Shown here in pieces: positions 1 to 9,287 of a stretch of 64,000 nt of DNA. This stretch comes from Duganella sp. SG902 (lineage in GTDB: Bacteria; Pseudomonadota; Gammaproteobacteria; Burkholderiales; Burkholderiaceae_D). Positions within the stretch are counted from its first letter, which is position 1. Every line of letters starts with the position of its first letter. The notes below the pieces were generated by a model that saw only the letters and a program-made list of their open reading frames with translations, did not search any database and had not been told where the DNA came from. A program made the translations under genes and the position numbers. The stretch spans positions 434,001 to 498,000 of the forward strand of contig NZ_JABMJK010000002.1 of the NCBI RefSeq assembly GCF_013376005.1, given 5' to 3'.

Positions 1-769
1 CCTTCTTGCTGAAGACCTCGCCTTGCTCGGACGCCTTGGTGGCGTTGGCGCGGTAGATCGTCTCGCGCAGTTCGCGTTTGTCGGCAAATTGCAGGATGGG
101 GTAGTAGGACGGGAAATGCAGCGAGAATTCCCAGCCTTGTTTCCCGGATTTCTCGGCGGCGGCGCGGGCGGCGGCCTTGACGTCCTCCGGCAGGCCGGCC
201 AGGTCGGCTTCGTCGGTCACCAGCAGCTTGTAGTCGTTGGTGGCGTCCAGCACGTTTTCGGAGAAGCGGGTCGAGGTTTTGGTGTGCTCTTCCTGGATCT
301 CGGCGAAGCGGGCCTTTTTATCTTCCGGCAGTTCGGCGCCGCCCATGCGGAAATCGCGGATGGCGTTTTCAATGATGCGCTTGCGGGCTGGGCTCAGCGT
401 GGCGAACTCGGGCGAGGCGCGCAGCGCTTTGTATTTTGCGAACAGGGCTTCGTTCTGGCCCAGCTCGGTCCAGAATTCGGTCACTTTCGGTTGGTTCTCG
501 TTGTAGACGGCGCGCAGCTCCGGCGTGTCCACCACGTTGTTGAGATGACTGACGATGCCCCAGGCGCGGCCCAGCAGTTCGGTGGCGTTTTCCAGCGGGG
601 TGACGAAGCTGTCCCAGCTCACCGTATCCGAAGGCGCTTGCAGCTGCTCGACCACGGCGCGGCTCTTGGCCAGCAGCTCGTCGATGGCAGGGGTGACGTG
701 CTCCGGTTTGATGGCGTCAAAACGCGGCAGGCCGCTGAAGTCGAGCAGGGGATTTTGGTTGTCAGTCAT
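1..769 (-). CDS. prlC: M3 family oligopeptidase (oligopeptidase A-like), C-terminus outside window
   Basis: The reverse strand reads MTDNQNPLLDFSGLPRFDAI and stays open for 256 codons to the window edge. The N-terminal helical part matches M3 zinc oligopeptidases of the PrlC/Dcp type: an early FDAIKPEHVTPAIDELL segment, then WDSFVTPLEN and WGIVSHLNNV. The HExxH zinc site of this family lies in the second half and is outside the window, so catalysis cannot be checked. These cytoplasmic enzymes degrade peptides such as cleaved signal peptides. The gene is downstream of folD on the same strand, separated by a REP-like double hairpin. Family call is secure; the exact symbol is inferred. Confidence 0.88.
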   Translation of the reverse strand, partial: MTDNQNPLLDFSGLPRFDAIKPEHVTPAIDELLAKSRAVVEQLQAPSDTVSWDSFVTPLENATELLGRAWGIVSHLNNVVDTPELRAVYNENQPKVTEFWTELGQNEALFAKYKALRASPEFATLSPARKRIIENAIRDFRMGGAELPEDKKARFAEIQEEHTKTSTRFSENVLDATNDYKLLVTDEADLAGLPEDVKAAARAAAEKSGKQGWEFSLHFPSYYPILQFADKRELRETIYRANATKASEQGEVFSKK

Positions 770-793
770 ATTCGTTCCAATAAATTCAGCGTC

Positions 794-857
794 GTCCCGG
801 CGAACGCCGGGACCCATGCTGAGCATGCGTTCTATGGGCACCGGCCTTCGCCGGTGC
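794..857. repeat. REP-like double hairpin between prlC and folD
   Basis: Two 8-bp stems with 4-nt loops face each other. GTCCCGGC/GCCGGGAC (794-801, 806-813) encloses GAAC, and GCACCGGC/GCCGGTGC (838-845, 850-857) encloses CTTC. The 24-nt spacer includes ATGCTGAGCAT and CGTTCTATGG. A diverged copy of the spacer plus right hairpin occurs inverted at 8271-8330, so this is a dispersed extragenic repeat and not just a terminator. Confidence 0.75.
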
Positions 858-863
858 GACGGA

Positions 864-1709
864 TTACACGCGTTCGGCCGCTTCCACCGTGTTCATCAGC
901 AGCATGGTGATGGTCATCGGACCCACACCACCCGGCACAGGCGTGATGTGCGATGCCACTTCCTTGATGCCGTCGAAATCGACGTCGCCGCACAGCTTGC
1001 CCTCATCATTACGGTTGATGCCGACGTCGATCACGATCGCGCCCGGCTTCACCATATCAGCAGTCAGCGTGTTGCGGCGGCCGGTTGCGGCCACGACCAC
1101 GTCGGCCTGGCGCGTGTACACGCCAATATCCGGGGTCGCGCTATGGCAGATGGTGACGGTGGCGTTGGCTTGCAAGAGCAACAGCGCCATCGGCTTGCCG
1201 ACCGTGTTGGAACGGCCGATCACCACCGCATGCTTGCCGCGCAGATCCACGCCGGTGCTTTCGATCAGCTTCATGCAGCCGTACGGGGTGCATGGGCGGA
1301 AGCCTTCCAGGCCAGTCATCAGTTCGCCGGCGCTCAGCACGGCGTAGCCGTCCACGTCCTTCTTGACCGAAATCGCTTCAATCACTTTGTGGGCATTGAT
1401 GTGCTTGGGCAGCGGCATCTGCACCAGAATGCCGTGGATCTTCGGATCGGCGTTCAGCGCGGCGATGCGGTCCAACAGGGCGGCCTCGCTCAGGTCGGCC
1501 GGGTATTCTTCTTTCAGCGAGTAGAAGCCCGCGTCCTCGCAAGCCTTGACCTTGTTGCGCACGTAGACGTGGCTGGCCGGGTCGTCGCCGACAATGATCA
1601 CCGCCAGGCCGGGCTGTTTGCCCTGGGCGGCGAGGGTTGCGGCACGTGCAGCAATTTCCGCACGCAGTTTTTTGGAGAGGGCGACGCCGTCGATCAGTTG
1701 AGCAGTCAT
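864..1709 (-). CDS. folD: Bifunctional methylenetetrahydrofolate dehydrogenase / methenyltetrahydrofolate cyclohydrolase
   Basis: 281 aa, usual FolD length. The enzyme interconverts 5,10-methylene-, 5,10-methenyl- and 10-formyl-tetrahydrofolate with NADP in the cytoplasm, feeding purine and formyl-methionine synthesis. Catalytic Tyr49 and Lys53 lie in [10 protein letters not shown]. The signature [10 protein letters not shown] follows near residue 97. The Rossmann part has [12 protein letters not shown], and the C-terminus carries the family motif [10 protein letters not shown]. The start has no strong Shine-Dalgarno sequence; the chosen ATG gives the standard N-terminus [16 protein letters not shown]. 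The gene is monocistronic or weakly linked to prlC, and is divergent from aceE. Confidence 0.97.
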   Translation of the reverse strand: MTAQLIDGVALSKKLRAEIAARAATLAAQGKQPGLAVIIVGDDPASHVYVRNKVKACEDAGFYSLKEEYPADLSEAALLDRIAALNADPKIHGILVQMPLPKHINAHKVIEAISVKKDVDGYAVLSAGELMTGLEGFRPCTPYGCMKLIESTGVDLRGKHAVVIGRSNTVGKPMALLLLQANATVTICHSATPDIGVYTRQADVVVAATGRRNTLTADMVKPGAIVIDVGINRNDEGKLCGDVDFDGIKEVASHITPVPGGVGPMTITMLLMNTVEAAERV

Positions 1710-1849
1710 GATTTACACATGGTGGTAGAGGGAAAGCAGGATTATAAGGCCGCAGGGCGCATCCCGCCTCGTTTTTGACGGCTGGCGCATGCTGCACCGC
1801 ACAAGGTTTTCATAGGGAAATTTCATAATATAAAATGGCTTATCGTAAT

Positions 1850-1878
1850 TTGAAAAAGCCCAAAATGACTGCTAGAAT
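1850..1878 (+). promoter_or_regulatory. Sigma-70-type promoter of the aceE-aceF-lpdA operon
   Basis: TTGAAA (1850-1855), a 17-nt spacer and TAGAAT (1873-1878) preceded by TGC, an extended -10. It lies 63 nt upstream of the aceE ATG in the 232-nt gap to folD. The aceE ribosome-binding site CTGGAG is at 1927-1932. No obvious regulator palindrome is seen beside it. Confidence 0.7.
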
Positions 1879-1941
1879 CCCCACACGTCATTGAAGTATT
1901 AGTAAATAATCAGCGAACTCTCAACTCTGGAGACTTAATAC

Positions 1942-4632
1942 ATGTCAGCTCAACTTGACCAGGTAACGGCAAACACCGACCCTGATTCGCAAGAAACCAA
2001 AGAATGGTTGGATTCCCTGGCCGCAGTGCTGGAACAAGAGGGCCCTGACCGTGCTCACTACCTGTTGGAGCGTTTGATTGATCTGGCGCGCCAGAGCGGT
2101 TCCGATATTCCGTTCTCCGCCAATACCGCATACGTCAATACCATTCCTGCCGACCAGGAGCAACGCTGCCCTGGCAATCTGGAATACGAAGAAAAACTGC
2201 GTTCGTGGATGCGCTGGAACGCCATGGCGATGGTCGTCAAGGCCAACCGCTTCGACGGCGACCTCGGTGGCCACCTGTCCTCGTTCGCCTCGCTGGCCAA
2301 CATGCTGGGCATCGGCTTCAACCACTTCTGGAAAGCGCCGAGCGAAAACCACGGCGGCGACCTGCTGTACATCCAGGGCCACTCGTCGCCCGGCGTGTAC
2401 GCGCGCGCCTTCCTGGAAGGCCGCCTGACCGAAGACCAACTGCTGCACTTCCGCCGCGAAGTGGACGGCAAGGGTCTGTCGTCGTACCCGCACCCGAAAC
2501 TGATGCCGAACTTCTGGCAGTTCCCGACCGTGTCCATGGGCCTGGGCCCGCTGATGGCCATTTATCAGGCACGCTTCCTGAAGTACCTGCACGCGCGCTC
2601 GATCGCCGACACCACCGACCGTAAAGTCTGGGCCTTCTGCGGCGACGGCGAGATGGACGAGCCGGAATCGCTGGGCGCGATCGGCATGGCCGCGCGCGAA
2701 AAGCTGGACAACCTGGTCATCGTGGTCAACTGCAACCTGCAGCGCCTGGACGGCCCTGTGCGCGGCAACGGCAAGATCATCCAGGAACTGGAAGGCGAAT
2801 TCCGTGGTGCTGGCTGGAACGTGGTCAAAGTCATCTGGGGCCCGGGCTGGGACGCCCTGCTGAAGAAGGACAAGGACGGCATCCTGCGCAAAGTAATGAT
2901 GGAAACCGTCGACGGCGAATACCAGAACTACAAGGCCAAAGACGGCGCCTACGTGCGCAAGCACTTCTTCGGCAAGCATCCAAAGCTGCTGGAGATGGTC
3001 GCCAACATGACCGACGACGACATCTGGCGCCTGACCCGCGGCGGCCACGATCCGCACAAGATCTACGCCGCCTTCAAGGTCGCGCAGGAACACAAGGGCC
3101 AACCGACCGTCCTGCTGGTGAAAACCATCAAGGGCTTCGGCATGGGCAAGCACGGCGAAGCACGCAACACCGCGCACAACACCAAGAAGCTGACCGACGA
3201 AGCCGTGCGCGAAATGCGCGACCGCTACTCGATCCCTATCCCGGACGACAAGCTGGCCGACATCCCGTTCTACAAGCCAGCCGATGACGCGCCTGAAATC
3301 AAGTACCTGCACGAGCGCCGCGCCGCGCTGGGCGGCTACCTGCCGGCCCGCCGTCAGCAAGCCGACGAAAAACTGACCGTGCCGCCACTGTCGGCATTCC
3401 AGAACGTGCTGGAAGCGACCGCCGAAGGCCGCGAAGTGTCGTCGACCCAGGCTTACGTGCGTATCCTGACCACGCTGCTGAAAGACCCTAGCGTCGGTCC
3501 TCGCATCGTGCCGGTGCTGGTGGATGAATCGCGTACCTTTGGTATGGAAGGCCTGTTCCGTCAGGTGGGCATCTTCAACCAGCAAGGCCAGTTGTACGAG
3601 CCGGTCGACAAGGACCAGGTGATGTACTACCGCGAAGACAAAGCGGGCCAGATCCTGCAAGAGGGTATCAACGAAGCCGGCGGCATGAGCTCGTGGATCG
3701 CCGCGGCGACCTCGTACTCGACCAACAACCGCGTGATGGTGCCGTTCTACACCTACTACTCGATGTTCGGCATGCAGCGTATCGGTGACCTGGTCTGGGC
3801 CGCCGCCGACATGCGCGCCCGTGGCTTCCTGATGGGCGGCACCGCCGGCCGTACCACGCTGAACGGCGAAGGCCTGCAGCACGAAGACGGTCATAGCCAC
3901 CTGTTCGCCGCCGCTGTGCCGAACTGCATGCCGTACGACCCGACCTTCGGCTACGAGCTGGCTGTGATCATCCAGGACGGCATGCGCCGCATGGTGGAAG
4001 AACAGGAAGACGTGTTCTACTACATCACCATCATGAACGAGAACTACTCCCACCCAGGCATCAAGCCGGGCCAGGAAGAGGGCATCCTGAAGGGCATGTA
4101 CCTGCTGCAGGAGGGCGACAAGAAAGCCAAGCAGCGCGTGCAGCTGATCGGTTCGGGCACCATCCTGCGCGAGTCGATCTTCGCTCAGGAACTGCTGCTG
4201 AACGACTGGGGCATCGCTGCCGACGTGTGGTCCGCTCCGTCGCTGACCCTGGTGGCGCGCGACGGTCAGGACGCCGAGCGTTGGAACCTGGTCAATCCTA
4301 CCCAGCCACAGCGCGTGCCTTACGTCGCTCAGCTGCTGAATGATACCCAGGGCCCGATCGTGGCGACCACCGACTACATGCGTGCGTTTGCTGAACAGAT
4401 CCGCGCCTTCATTCCGAAGGACCGCACCTACCGCGTGCTGGGCACCGATGGTTTCGGCCGCTCGGACAGCCGCGCCAAGCTGCGTGAGTTCTTCGAAGTG
4501 AACCGCTACTACATCACCGTCGCCGCGCTGAAATCGCTGGCCGAAGAAGGCAAGATCGACGTGAAAGTGGTTGAGCAGGCCGTGGTCAAGTACAACCTCG
4601 ATCCGAACAAACCAAATCCGGTGACCCAATAA
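1942..4632 (+). CDS. aceE: Pyruvate dehydrogenase E1 component, homodimeric type
   Basis: 896 aa, typical for the single-chain E1 of proteobacteria. It decarboxylates pyruvate with thiamine diphosphate and transfers the acetyl group to lipoyl groups of E2, linking glycolysis to the TCA cycle. The thiamine-diphosphate motif begins with GDGEMDEPES near residue 234 and ends about 30 residues later at VVNCNLQRLDGPV. Other family segments include LGGHLSSFAS near residue 110 and HEDGHSHLF near residue 650. ATG 1942 follows GGAG with 9-nt spacing. It is the first gene of a three-gene operon with aceF starting 19 nt downstream. A fully open antisense frame across it is a high-GC shadow. Confidence 0.98.
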   Translation: MSAQLDQVTANTDPDSQETKEWLDSLAAVLEQEGPDRAHYLLERLIDLARQSGSDIPFSANTAYVNTIPADQEQRCPGNLEYEEKLRSWMRWNAMAMVVKANRFDGDLGGHLSSFASLANMLGIGFNHFWKAPSENHGGDLLYIQGHSSPGVYARAFLEGRLTEDQLLHFRREVDGKGLSSYPHPKLMPNFWQFPTVSMGLGPLMAIYQARFLKYLHARSIADTTDRKVWAFCGDGEMDEPESLGAIGMAAREKLDNLVIVVNCNLQRLDGPVRGNGKIIQELEGEFRGAGWNVVKVIWGPGWDALLKKDKDGILRKVMMETVDGEYQNYKAKDGAYVRKHFFGKHPKLLEMVANMTDDDIWRLTRGGHDPHKIYAAFKVAQEHKGQPTVLLVKTIKGFGMGKHGEARNTAHNTKKLTDEAVREMRDRYSIPIPDDKLADIPFYKPADDAPEIKYLHERRAALGGYLPARRQQADEKLTVPPLSAFQNVLEATAEGREVSSTQAYVRILTTLLKDPSVGPRIVPVLVDESRTFGMEGLFRQVGIFNQQGQLYEPVDKDQVMYYREDKAGQILQEGINEAGGMSSWIAAATSYSTNNRVMVPFYTYYSMFGMQRIGDLVWAAADMRARGFLMGGTAGRTTLNGEGLQHEDGHSHLFAAAVPNCMPYDPTFGYELAVIIQDGMRRMVEEQEDVFYYITIMNENYSHPGIKPGQEEGILKGMYLLQEGDKKAKQRVQLIGSGTILRESIFAQELLLNDWGIAADVWSAPSLTLVARDGQDAERWNLVNPTQPQRVPYVAQLLNDTQGPIVATTDYMRAFAEQIRAFIPKDRTYRVLGTDGFGRSDSRAKLREFFEVNRYYITVAALKSLAEEGKIDVKVVEQAVVKYNLDPNKPNPVTQ

Positions 4633-4651
4633 TTAGAACGGAGCAAACGCT

Positions 4652-6325
4652 ATGAGCATTGTGGAAGTTAAAGTCCCGGATATCGGTGATTTCAAGGAAG
4701 TTGAAATCATCGAGCTGATGGTAAAAGTTGGCGATACGATCAAAGTAGACCAGTCCCTGATTACCGTTGAATCGGACAAGGCGTCGATGGAGATTCCATC
4801 GTCGGCCGCTGGTGTGGTGAAAGAGATCAAAGTGAAGGTCGGCGACAAGGTGGCCGAAGGTTCGCTGGTGCTGCTGCTGGAAGCCGATGGCGCCGCCGCG
4901 GCGCCCGCACCTGCCGCGGCTCCTGCCGCCGCTGCCCCTGCGCCTGCCGCTGCGGCCGCGCCGGCTCCGGCTCCGGCCGCGGCGCCTGCCGCAGCCGCTG
5001 GTCCGGTCGACGTCAAAGTGCCGGACATCGGCGACTTCAAGGAAGTGGAAGTCATCGAAGTCATGGTCAAGGTTGGCGACACCATCAAGGTCGATCAGTC
5101 GCTGATCACCGTTGAATCGGACAAGGCTTCGATGGAGATTCCATCGTCGCACGCCGGTGTGGTGAAAGAACTGAAGGTCAAGGTGGGCGACAAGGTTGCC
5201 ATGGGCTCGATCGTGCTGGTGGTGGAAGGCTCGGCGCATGCGCCGAGCGGCGGCTCGGCGCCTGCCGCCGCCCCGGCGGCCGCTGCTCCGGCGCCAGCCG
5301 CCGCAGCGCCTGCACCAACCGCAGCCCCGGCACCAGCTGCCGCGCCAGCCGCTGCCGCTCCGGCATCGCAAGGCTCCGTGCAGACCGGCAAACTGGCGCA
5401 CGCATCGCCATCGATCCGCAAGTTCGCCCGCGAACTGGGCGTGGATCTGGGCAAAGTGCCGGGCTCTGGTCCGAAAGGCCGCATCACCCAGCAGGACGTG
5501 CAGAACTACGTCAAGGGCGTGATCGCCGGTACCGTTGCATCGCCGGCTGCCGCTGGCGGCGCGGTGGGTGGCGGCGGCAACTTCAGCGTGCTGCCATGGC
5601 CGTCCCTGGACTTCAGCAAATTCGGTGAAACCGAACTGCTGCCGCTGTCGCGCATCAAGAAGATCTCCGGTCCTAACCTGCACCGCAACTGGGTGCAGAT
5701 CCCGCACGTCACGCAATTCGACGACGCCGATATCACCGACCTGGAAGCCTTCCGCGTTGAATCGAACAACGCCAATGCCAAGAACAAGGACGCCACCAAG
5801 CTGACCATGCTGGCGTTCGTGATCAAGGCATCCGTGGCCGCGCTGAAGAAATTCCCGACCTTTAACTCGTCGCTGGACGAAAAGGGCGAGAACCTGATCC
5901 TGAAGAAGTACTACAACATCGGCTTCGCTGCCGACACGCCGAATGGCCTGGTAGTCCCTGTGATCAAGAACGCCGACCAGAAATCGGTGACGCAGATCGC
6001 CAAGGAGATGACCGAACTGTCGGCGCAAGCGCGCGAAGGCAAGCTGAAACCGACCGACATGCAAGGCGCGACCTTCACCATCTCGTCGCTGGGCGGCATC
6101 GGCGGCACGCACTTCACGCCGATCGTGAACGCGCCGGAAGTGGCGATCCTGGGCCTGTCCAAGGCATCGACCAAGCCGGTATGGGATGGCAAGCAGTTCC
6201 AGCCACGCCTGATGATGGGCACCTCGCTGTCCTACGATCACCGCGTGATCGACGGCGCGATGGGCGCGCGCTTCTCCGTGTACCTGAGCGAAGTGCTCGG
6301 CGACATGCGTAAAATTCTGCTGTAA
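4652..6325 (+). CDS. aceF: Pyruvate dehydrogenase E2, dihydrolipoamide acetyltransferase with two lipoyl domains
   Basis: 557 aa. Two lipoyl domains (about residues 1-80 and 121-200) carry the lipoylated lysine in [10 protein letters not shown] (Lys43 and Lys158). Each is followed by a long Ala-Pro linker. A peripheral subunit-binding domain (about 245-288, [13 protein letters not shown] and GRITQQDVQ) precedes the acetyltransferase core, which ends with the active-site motif DHRVIDG (His near 530). It forms the core of the complex and moves acetyl groups to CoA. ATG follows AACGGAGC. The nearly identical lipoyl modules in aceF and lpdA are internal DNA repeats that could recombine. Confidence 0.98.
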   Translation: MSIVEVKVPDIGDFKEVEIIELMVKVGDTIKVDQSLITVESDKASMEIPSSAAGVVKEIKVKVGDKVAEGSLVLLLEADGAAAAPAPAAAPAAAAPAPAAAAAPAPAPAAAPAAAAGPVDVKVPDIGDFKEVEVIEVMVKVGDTIKVDQSLITVESDKASMEIPSSHAGVVKELKVKVGDKVAMGSIVLVVEGSAHAPSGGSAPAAAPAAAAPAPAAAAPAPTAAPAPAAAPAAAAPASQGSVQTGKLAHASPSIRKFARELGVDLGKVPGSGPKGRITQQDVQNYVKGVIAGTVASPAAAGGAVGGGGNFSVLPWPSLDFSKFGETELLPLSRIKKISGPNLHRNWVQIPHVTQFDDADITDLEAFRVESNNANAKNKDATKLTMLAFVIKASVAALKKFPTFNSSLDEKGENLILKKYYNIGFAADTPNGLVVPVIKNADQKSVTQIAKEMTELSAQAREGKLKPTDMQGATFTISSLGGIGGTHFTPIVNAPEVAILGLSKASTKPVWDGKQFQPRLMMGTSLSYDHRVIDGAMGARFSVYLSEVLGDMRKILL

Positions 6326-6334
6326 GGAGCCCCT

Positions 6335-8113
6335 ATGAGCACCGAAGTAAAAGTGCCGAATATCGGCGACTTCAGCGAAGTGGAAGTGATTGAAGTGATG
6401 GTGAAGGTTGGCGACACGATCAAGGCTGATCAATCGCTGATCACCGTGGAGTCGGACAAGGCCAGCATGGAAATCCCATCGTCGCACAGCGGCGTGGTGA
6501 AGGAACTGCGCGTCAAGGTTGGCGACAAGGTCAAGGAAGGCGTGACGCTGCTGGTGGTTGAGGAAGCCGCAGGCGCCGCGTCGGTGGCTCCTGCGCCAGC
6601 GCCGGCACCTGCGGCCGCTGCACCGGCGCCTGCGCCAGCTCCGGCCGCACCGGCCGTCGCGCCGATCGGCGGCAGCTACACCGGCCAGGTCGACGTCGAC
6701 TGCGACATGATGGTGCTGGGCGGCGGTCCTGGCGGCTACTCGGCCGCCTTCCGCGCCGCCGACCTGGGCATGAACACCGTCATCGTCGAGCGTTACGACA
6801 CTCTGGGCGGCGTGTGCCTGAACGTGGGTTGCATCCCATCGAAGGCACTGCTGCACGTGGCGTCTGTGATCGACGAAACCGCGCACATGTCCAACACCGG
6901 CGTCACCTTCGCCAAGCCGAGCATCGACATCGACCAGGTACGCAAGTACAAGGAAGGCGTCATCAAGAACATGACCGGCGGCCTGGCCGGCATGGCCAAG
7001 GCGCGCAAGACCCAGATCGTGCAAGGCGTGGGCCAGTTCCTGAGCGCCAACCACATCGAAGTCACCGCCAAGGATGGCTCGAAAAAAGTGGTGCAGTTCA
7101 AGCAGGCCATCATTGCCGCCGGTTCGTCGGTGGTGAAGCTGCCGTTCGTGCCGGAAGATCCACGCATCGTCGACTCGACCGGCGCGCTGGAACTGCGTCA
7201 GATCCCCAAGCGCATGCTGGTGATCGGCGGCGGCATCATCGGCCTGGAAATGGCCACCGTGTACTCGACCTTCGGCGCGCGCATCGACGTGGTCGAAATG
7301 ATGGACGGCTTGATGCAGGGCGCCGACCGTGATGCGGTCAAAGTCTGGCAGAAGTACAACGAAGCGCGCTTCGACAACATCATGACCAAGACCAAAACCG
7401 TCGGCGTTGAGGCGCTGCCGGAAGGGATCAAGGTCACGTTCGAAGCGGCGGAAGCCGGCGCGCCAGCGCCTGCGCCGCAGGTGTACGACCTGGTGCTGGT
7501 GGCCGTGGGCCGCAGCCCGAACGGCAAGAAGATCGCTGCCGAGAAGGCCGGCGTCGTGGTGACCGATCGCGGCTTCATCCCGGTCGACAGCCAGATGCGC
7601 ACCAACGTGCCGAACATCTTCGCCATCGGCGACCTGGTGGGCCAGCCGATGCTGGCGCACAAGGCTGTGCACGAAGGCCACGTGGCGGCGGAAGCGGCGG
7701 CGGGGCAGAAGTCGCACTTCGACGTGAAGGTGATTCCATCGGTGGCCTACACCGATCCGGAAGTGGCATGGGCCGGCATCACCGAAGACGAGGCGAAAGT
7801 CAAGGGCATCAAGGTCGAGAAGGGCCACTTCCCTTGGGCGGCGAGTGGCCGCGCCGTGGCCAACGGCCGCGCCGAAGGCTTCACCAAGCTGCTGTTCGAC
7901 GCCGAGACCCACCGCATCATCGGTGGCACCATCGTCGGCACGCACGCGGGCGACATGATTGGCGAAATCGCGCTGGCGATCGAAATGGGCTGCGATGGCA
8001 CCGACATCGGCAAGACCATTCACCCGCACCCAACGCTGGGCGAATCGATTGGCATGGCGGCGGAAGTCTACGAAGGCGTCTGCACCGACCTGCCTCCACC
8101 GCGCAAGCGCTAA
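6335..8113 (+). CDS. lpdA: Dihydrolipoamide dehydrogenase (E3) with N-terminal lipoyl domain
   Basis: 592 aa, about 110 longer than a minimal E3 because residues 1-78 form a third lipoyl domain (Lys42 in [10 protein letters not shown]) plus an Ala-Pro linker. FAD binding is shown by VLGGGPGGYSAAF near residue 130, the redox-active disulfide by GGVCLNVGCIPSK near 162, NAD binding by VIGGGIIGLE near 292, and the dimer-interface His by HPHPTLGE near the C-terminus. It reoxidises dihydrolipoamide on E2. It starts 9 nt after aceF with TAAGGAGC overlapping the aceF stop. The layout is familiar from betaproteobacterial complexes. A terminator follows at 8131. Confidence 0.97.
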   Translation: MSTEVKVPNIGDFSEVEVIEVMVKVGDTIKADQSLITVESDKASMEIPSSHSGVVKELRVKVGDKVKEGVTLLVVEEAAGAASVAPAPAPAPAAAAPAPAPAPAAPAVAPIGGSYTGQVDVDCDMMVLGGGPGGYSAAFRAADLGMNTVIVERYDTLGGVCLNVGCIPSKALLHVASVIDETAHMSNTGVTFAKPSIDIDQVRKYKEGVIKNMTGGLAGMAKARKTQIVQGVGQFLSANHIEVTAKDGSKKVVQFKQAIIAAGSSVVKLPFVPEDPRIVDSTGALELRQIPKRMLVIGGGIIGLEMATVYSTFGARIDVVEMMDGLMQGADRDAVKVWQKYNEARFDNIMTKTKTVGVEALPEGIKVTFEAAEAGAPAPAPQVYDLVLVAVGRSPNGKKIAAEKAGVVVTDRGFIPVDSQMRTNVPNIFAIGDLVGQPMLAHKAVHEGHVAAEAAAGQKSHFDVKVIPSVAYTDPEVAWAGITEDEAKVKGIKVEKGHFPWAASGRAVANGRAEGFTKLLFDAETHRIIGGTIVGTHAGDMIGEIALAIEMGCDGTDIGKTIHPHPTLGESIGMAAEVYEGVCTDLPPPRKR

Positions 8114-8130
8114 GCAAGCGCGCGGCAGAC

Positions 8131-8162
8131 AAAAAAACCGGGACTTGTTCCCGGTTTTTTTT
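8131..8162 (+). terminator. Rho-independent terminator of the pyruvate dehydrogenase operon
   Basis: ACCGGGA/TCCCGGT stem with a 5-nt loop, extended by A-T pairs and ending in a run of eight T. It starts 17 nt after the lpdA stop. Confidence 0.9.
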
Positions 8163-8412
8163 ATGCGTCATTGAAAAGTAGAGCTGAACAGACCTCGCGA
8201 GAACGGCTACGCTCGCAAAAAAGACCTTGGATGTTGACTCAGTGCGAACTTCCACACCCACCCCGTTGCCGTCATTCCGGCGCAGGCCGGAATCCATAGA
8301 ACGTGTCTTTGGATGCTGAACATGGGGAGAACGCGAAGTCTCGGCGACGTCTTCTGCAAAAGGAACGCGCCCATCATTACTAATCCTCCAAATCGCCTTT
8401 GCGAGGTGACGA
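8163..8412. other. Intergenic region, less GC-rich than surroundings
   Basis: About 250 nt after the lpdA terminator with no supported gene. It contains the inverted REP-like copy at 8271-8330 and otherwise no recognisable promoter or RNA. The composition is visibly less GC-rich than the flanking core genes. Confidence 0.5.
8271..8330. repeat. REP-like repeat copy, inverted relative to 794-857
   Basis: Hairpin ATTCCGGC/GCCGGAAT (8274-8281, 8286-8293) with loop GCAG. It is followed by CCATAGAACG and then ATGCTGAACATGGGG. Read on the minus strand this matches the spacer (CATG.T.AGCAT...CGTTCTATGG) and right hairpin of the 794-857 element. The left hairpin is missing. Confidence 0.7.
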
Positions 8413-8784
8413 TCAGATACACTTTCCTCGCACTTTGGCGACAGCTATAACAGGCAGCGCTAGATACCCTGTGAGGAGAAATGTAGGTTGGCGCTTTAGT
8501 CCGTCCGAATGGAGACAATCCGGCACCTTCGCTTCAATAAAAGCTGCGGTCATAATATCCGTATTGGCTGAGCTGAATGTTACGGCGCTTTGATAATACG
8601 GCCGTGATGGTTCTTCGTTTTTTAAAGCCTCTGCGACTGCTTTACTCGTCGATGCATCGACTTGGCCCAGCATGGCCTTCCACTGTACTTCGGATGTGAC
8701 GGAATCGTTCAATGGGGCCTTCACGTCCTCGGCGGAGATGGCCGCTGTAGAAAAGATCCAAATGCCTAGAAAGAGTAGTTTCAC
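8413..8784 (-). CDS. Small secreted hypothetical protein
   Basis: About 123 aa if translation starts at GTG 8784, which follows a good Shine-Dalgarno (GAAGGAAG). A longer frame from 8838 is possible but would bury the signal peptide. The N-terminus VKLLFLGIWIFSTAAISAEDV is a clear Sec signal with likely cleavage after AISA. The mature protein contains PSRPYYQSAVTFSSANTDIMTAAF, then PDCLHSDGLKRQPT, then a hydrophobic stretch LTGYLALPVIAVAKVRGKC. The two Cys could form a disulfide after export. I do not recognise the family. It stands alone between repeat-rich gaps. Confidence 0.55.
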   Translation of the reverse strand: MKLLFLGIWIFSTAAISAEDVKAPLNDSVTSEVQWKAMLGQVDASTSKAVAEALKNEEPSRPYYQSAVTFSSANTDIMTAAFIEAKVPDCLHSDGLKRQPTFLLTGYLALPVIAVAKVRGKCI

Positions 8785-8965
8785 AACTCGCTTCCTTCTC
8801 GAATAATTGCTGTCAGACCGTAAGCCGTATTGAACCATGTCGAAAGGTCCGGTTCTGGACAGTCTCTATCACAACCATGGCAGTAATTCTATGTGGGCTG
8901 TTCCCTCCTGATGCCGCCATGGCGGAAGCGGATAGGGAGATCGGGGAACGACATGCATAAAAAGG

Positions 8966-9253
8966 CTAATTTTTTGATGAAGGAGGGCTCGAGTGAGGCA
9001 AGTCCGCTTGCGGTTGCCCGATGACTCTTTTGCGTGAGAAAACCTGCCAGCAAAAAAATAGAGCCAGTGCCAGAGAGATGACCGACAACCCGGTCACCAG
9101 ATAGTCGGGTAGAAGACCTGGAAATACCTTGTCGAATATGGTGTAGCTTAGGGAGAAGGCGAAGAACAACGACGGCAGCCACTGCTTTTGCCAGGCAAAC
9201 GCAGCCAGCGCCATGGCCGAACCCACAATACTTATCATTGTGCCGATTTGCAT
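8966..9253 (-). CDS. Small membrane protein of unknown function
   Basis: 95 aa, ATG preceded by GGGGG. Three hydrophobic segments are visible: about residues 4-20 (ISIVGSAMALAAFAW), 26-42 (LPSLFFAFSLSYTIF) and 50-70 (LVTGLSVISLALALFFCW). A basic, Ser/Pro-rich cytoplasmic tail follows. No family motif is recognised. A 16-bp perfect palindrome lies 19 nt upstream of the start and may be an operator. It is oriented with the small secreted gene at 8413. Confidence 0.6.
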   Translation of the reverse strand: MQIGTMISIVGSAMALAAFAWQKQWLPSLFFAFSLSYTIFDKVFPGLLPDYLVTGLSVISLALALFFCWQVFSRKRVIGQPQADLPHSSPPSSKN

Positions 9254-9271
9254 CTAGACCCCCACAATTTT

Positions 9272-9287
9272 CGGCCGAATTCGGCCG
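9272..9287. promoter_or_regulatory. 16-bp perfect palindrome upstream of the small membrane protein gene
   Basis: CGGCCGAATTCGGCCG has no spacer and reads the same on both strands. It lies between the divergent genes at 8966-9253 and 9401-9724. A protein-binding site is more likely than an RNA hairpin because there is no loop. The regulator is unknown. Confidence 0.35.

Noticed and set aside
1945..4629. 894-codon open frame antisense to aceE
   Set aside because: It is the mirror of a highly conserved gene in GC-rich DNA. Its translation is His/Val/Gln/Ala/Arg-rich with no domain, and aceE is certain on the other strand.
4880..5390. GC-rich repetitive DNA in aceF as a possible tandem-repeat element
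   Set aside because: It encodes the Ala-Pro linkers and duplicated lipoyl domains normal for E2 proteins.
4586..8029. 1147-codon open frame antisense to aceF and lpdA
   Set aside because: It runs through two certain genes; the translation is low-complexity and follows their codon bias. No ribosome-binding site.
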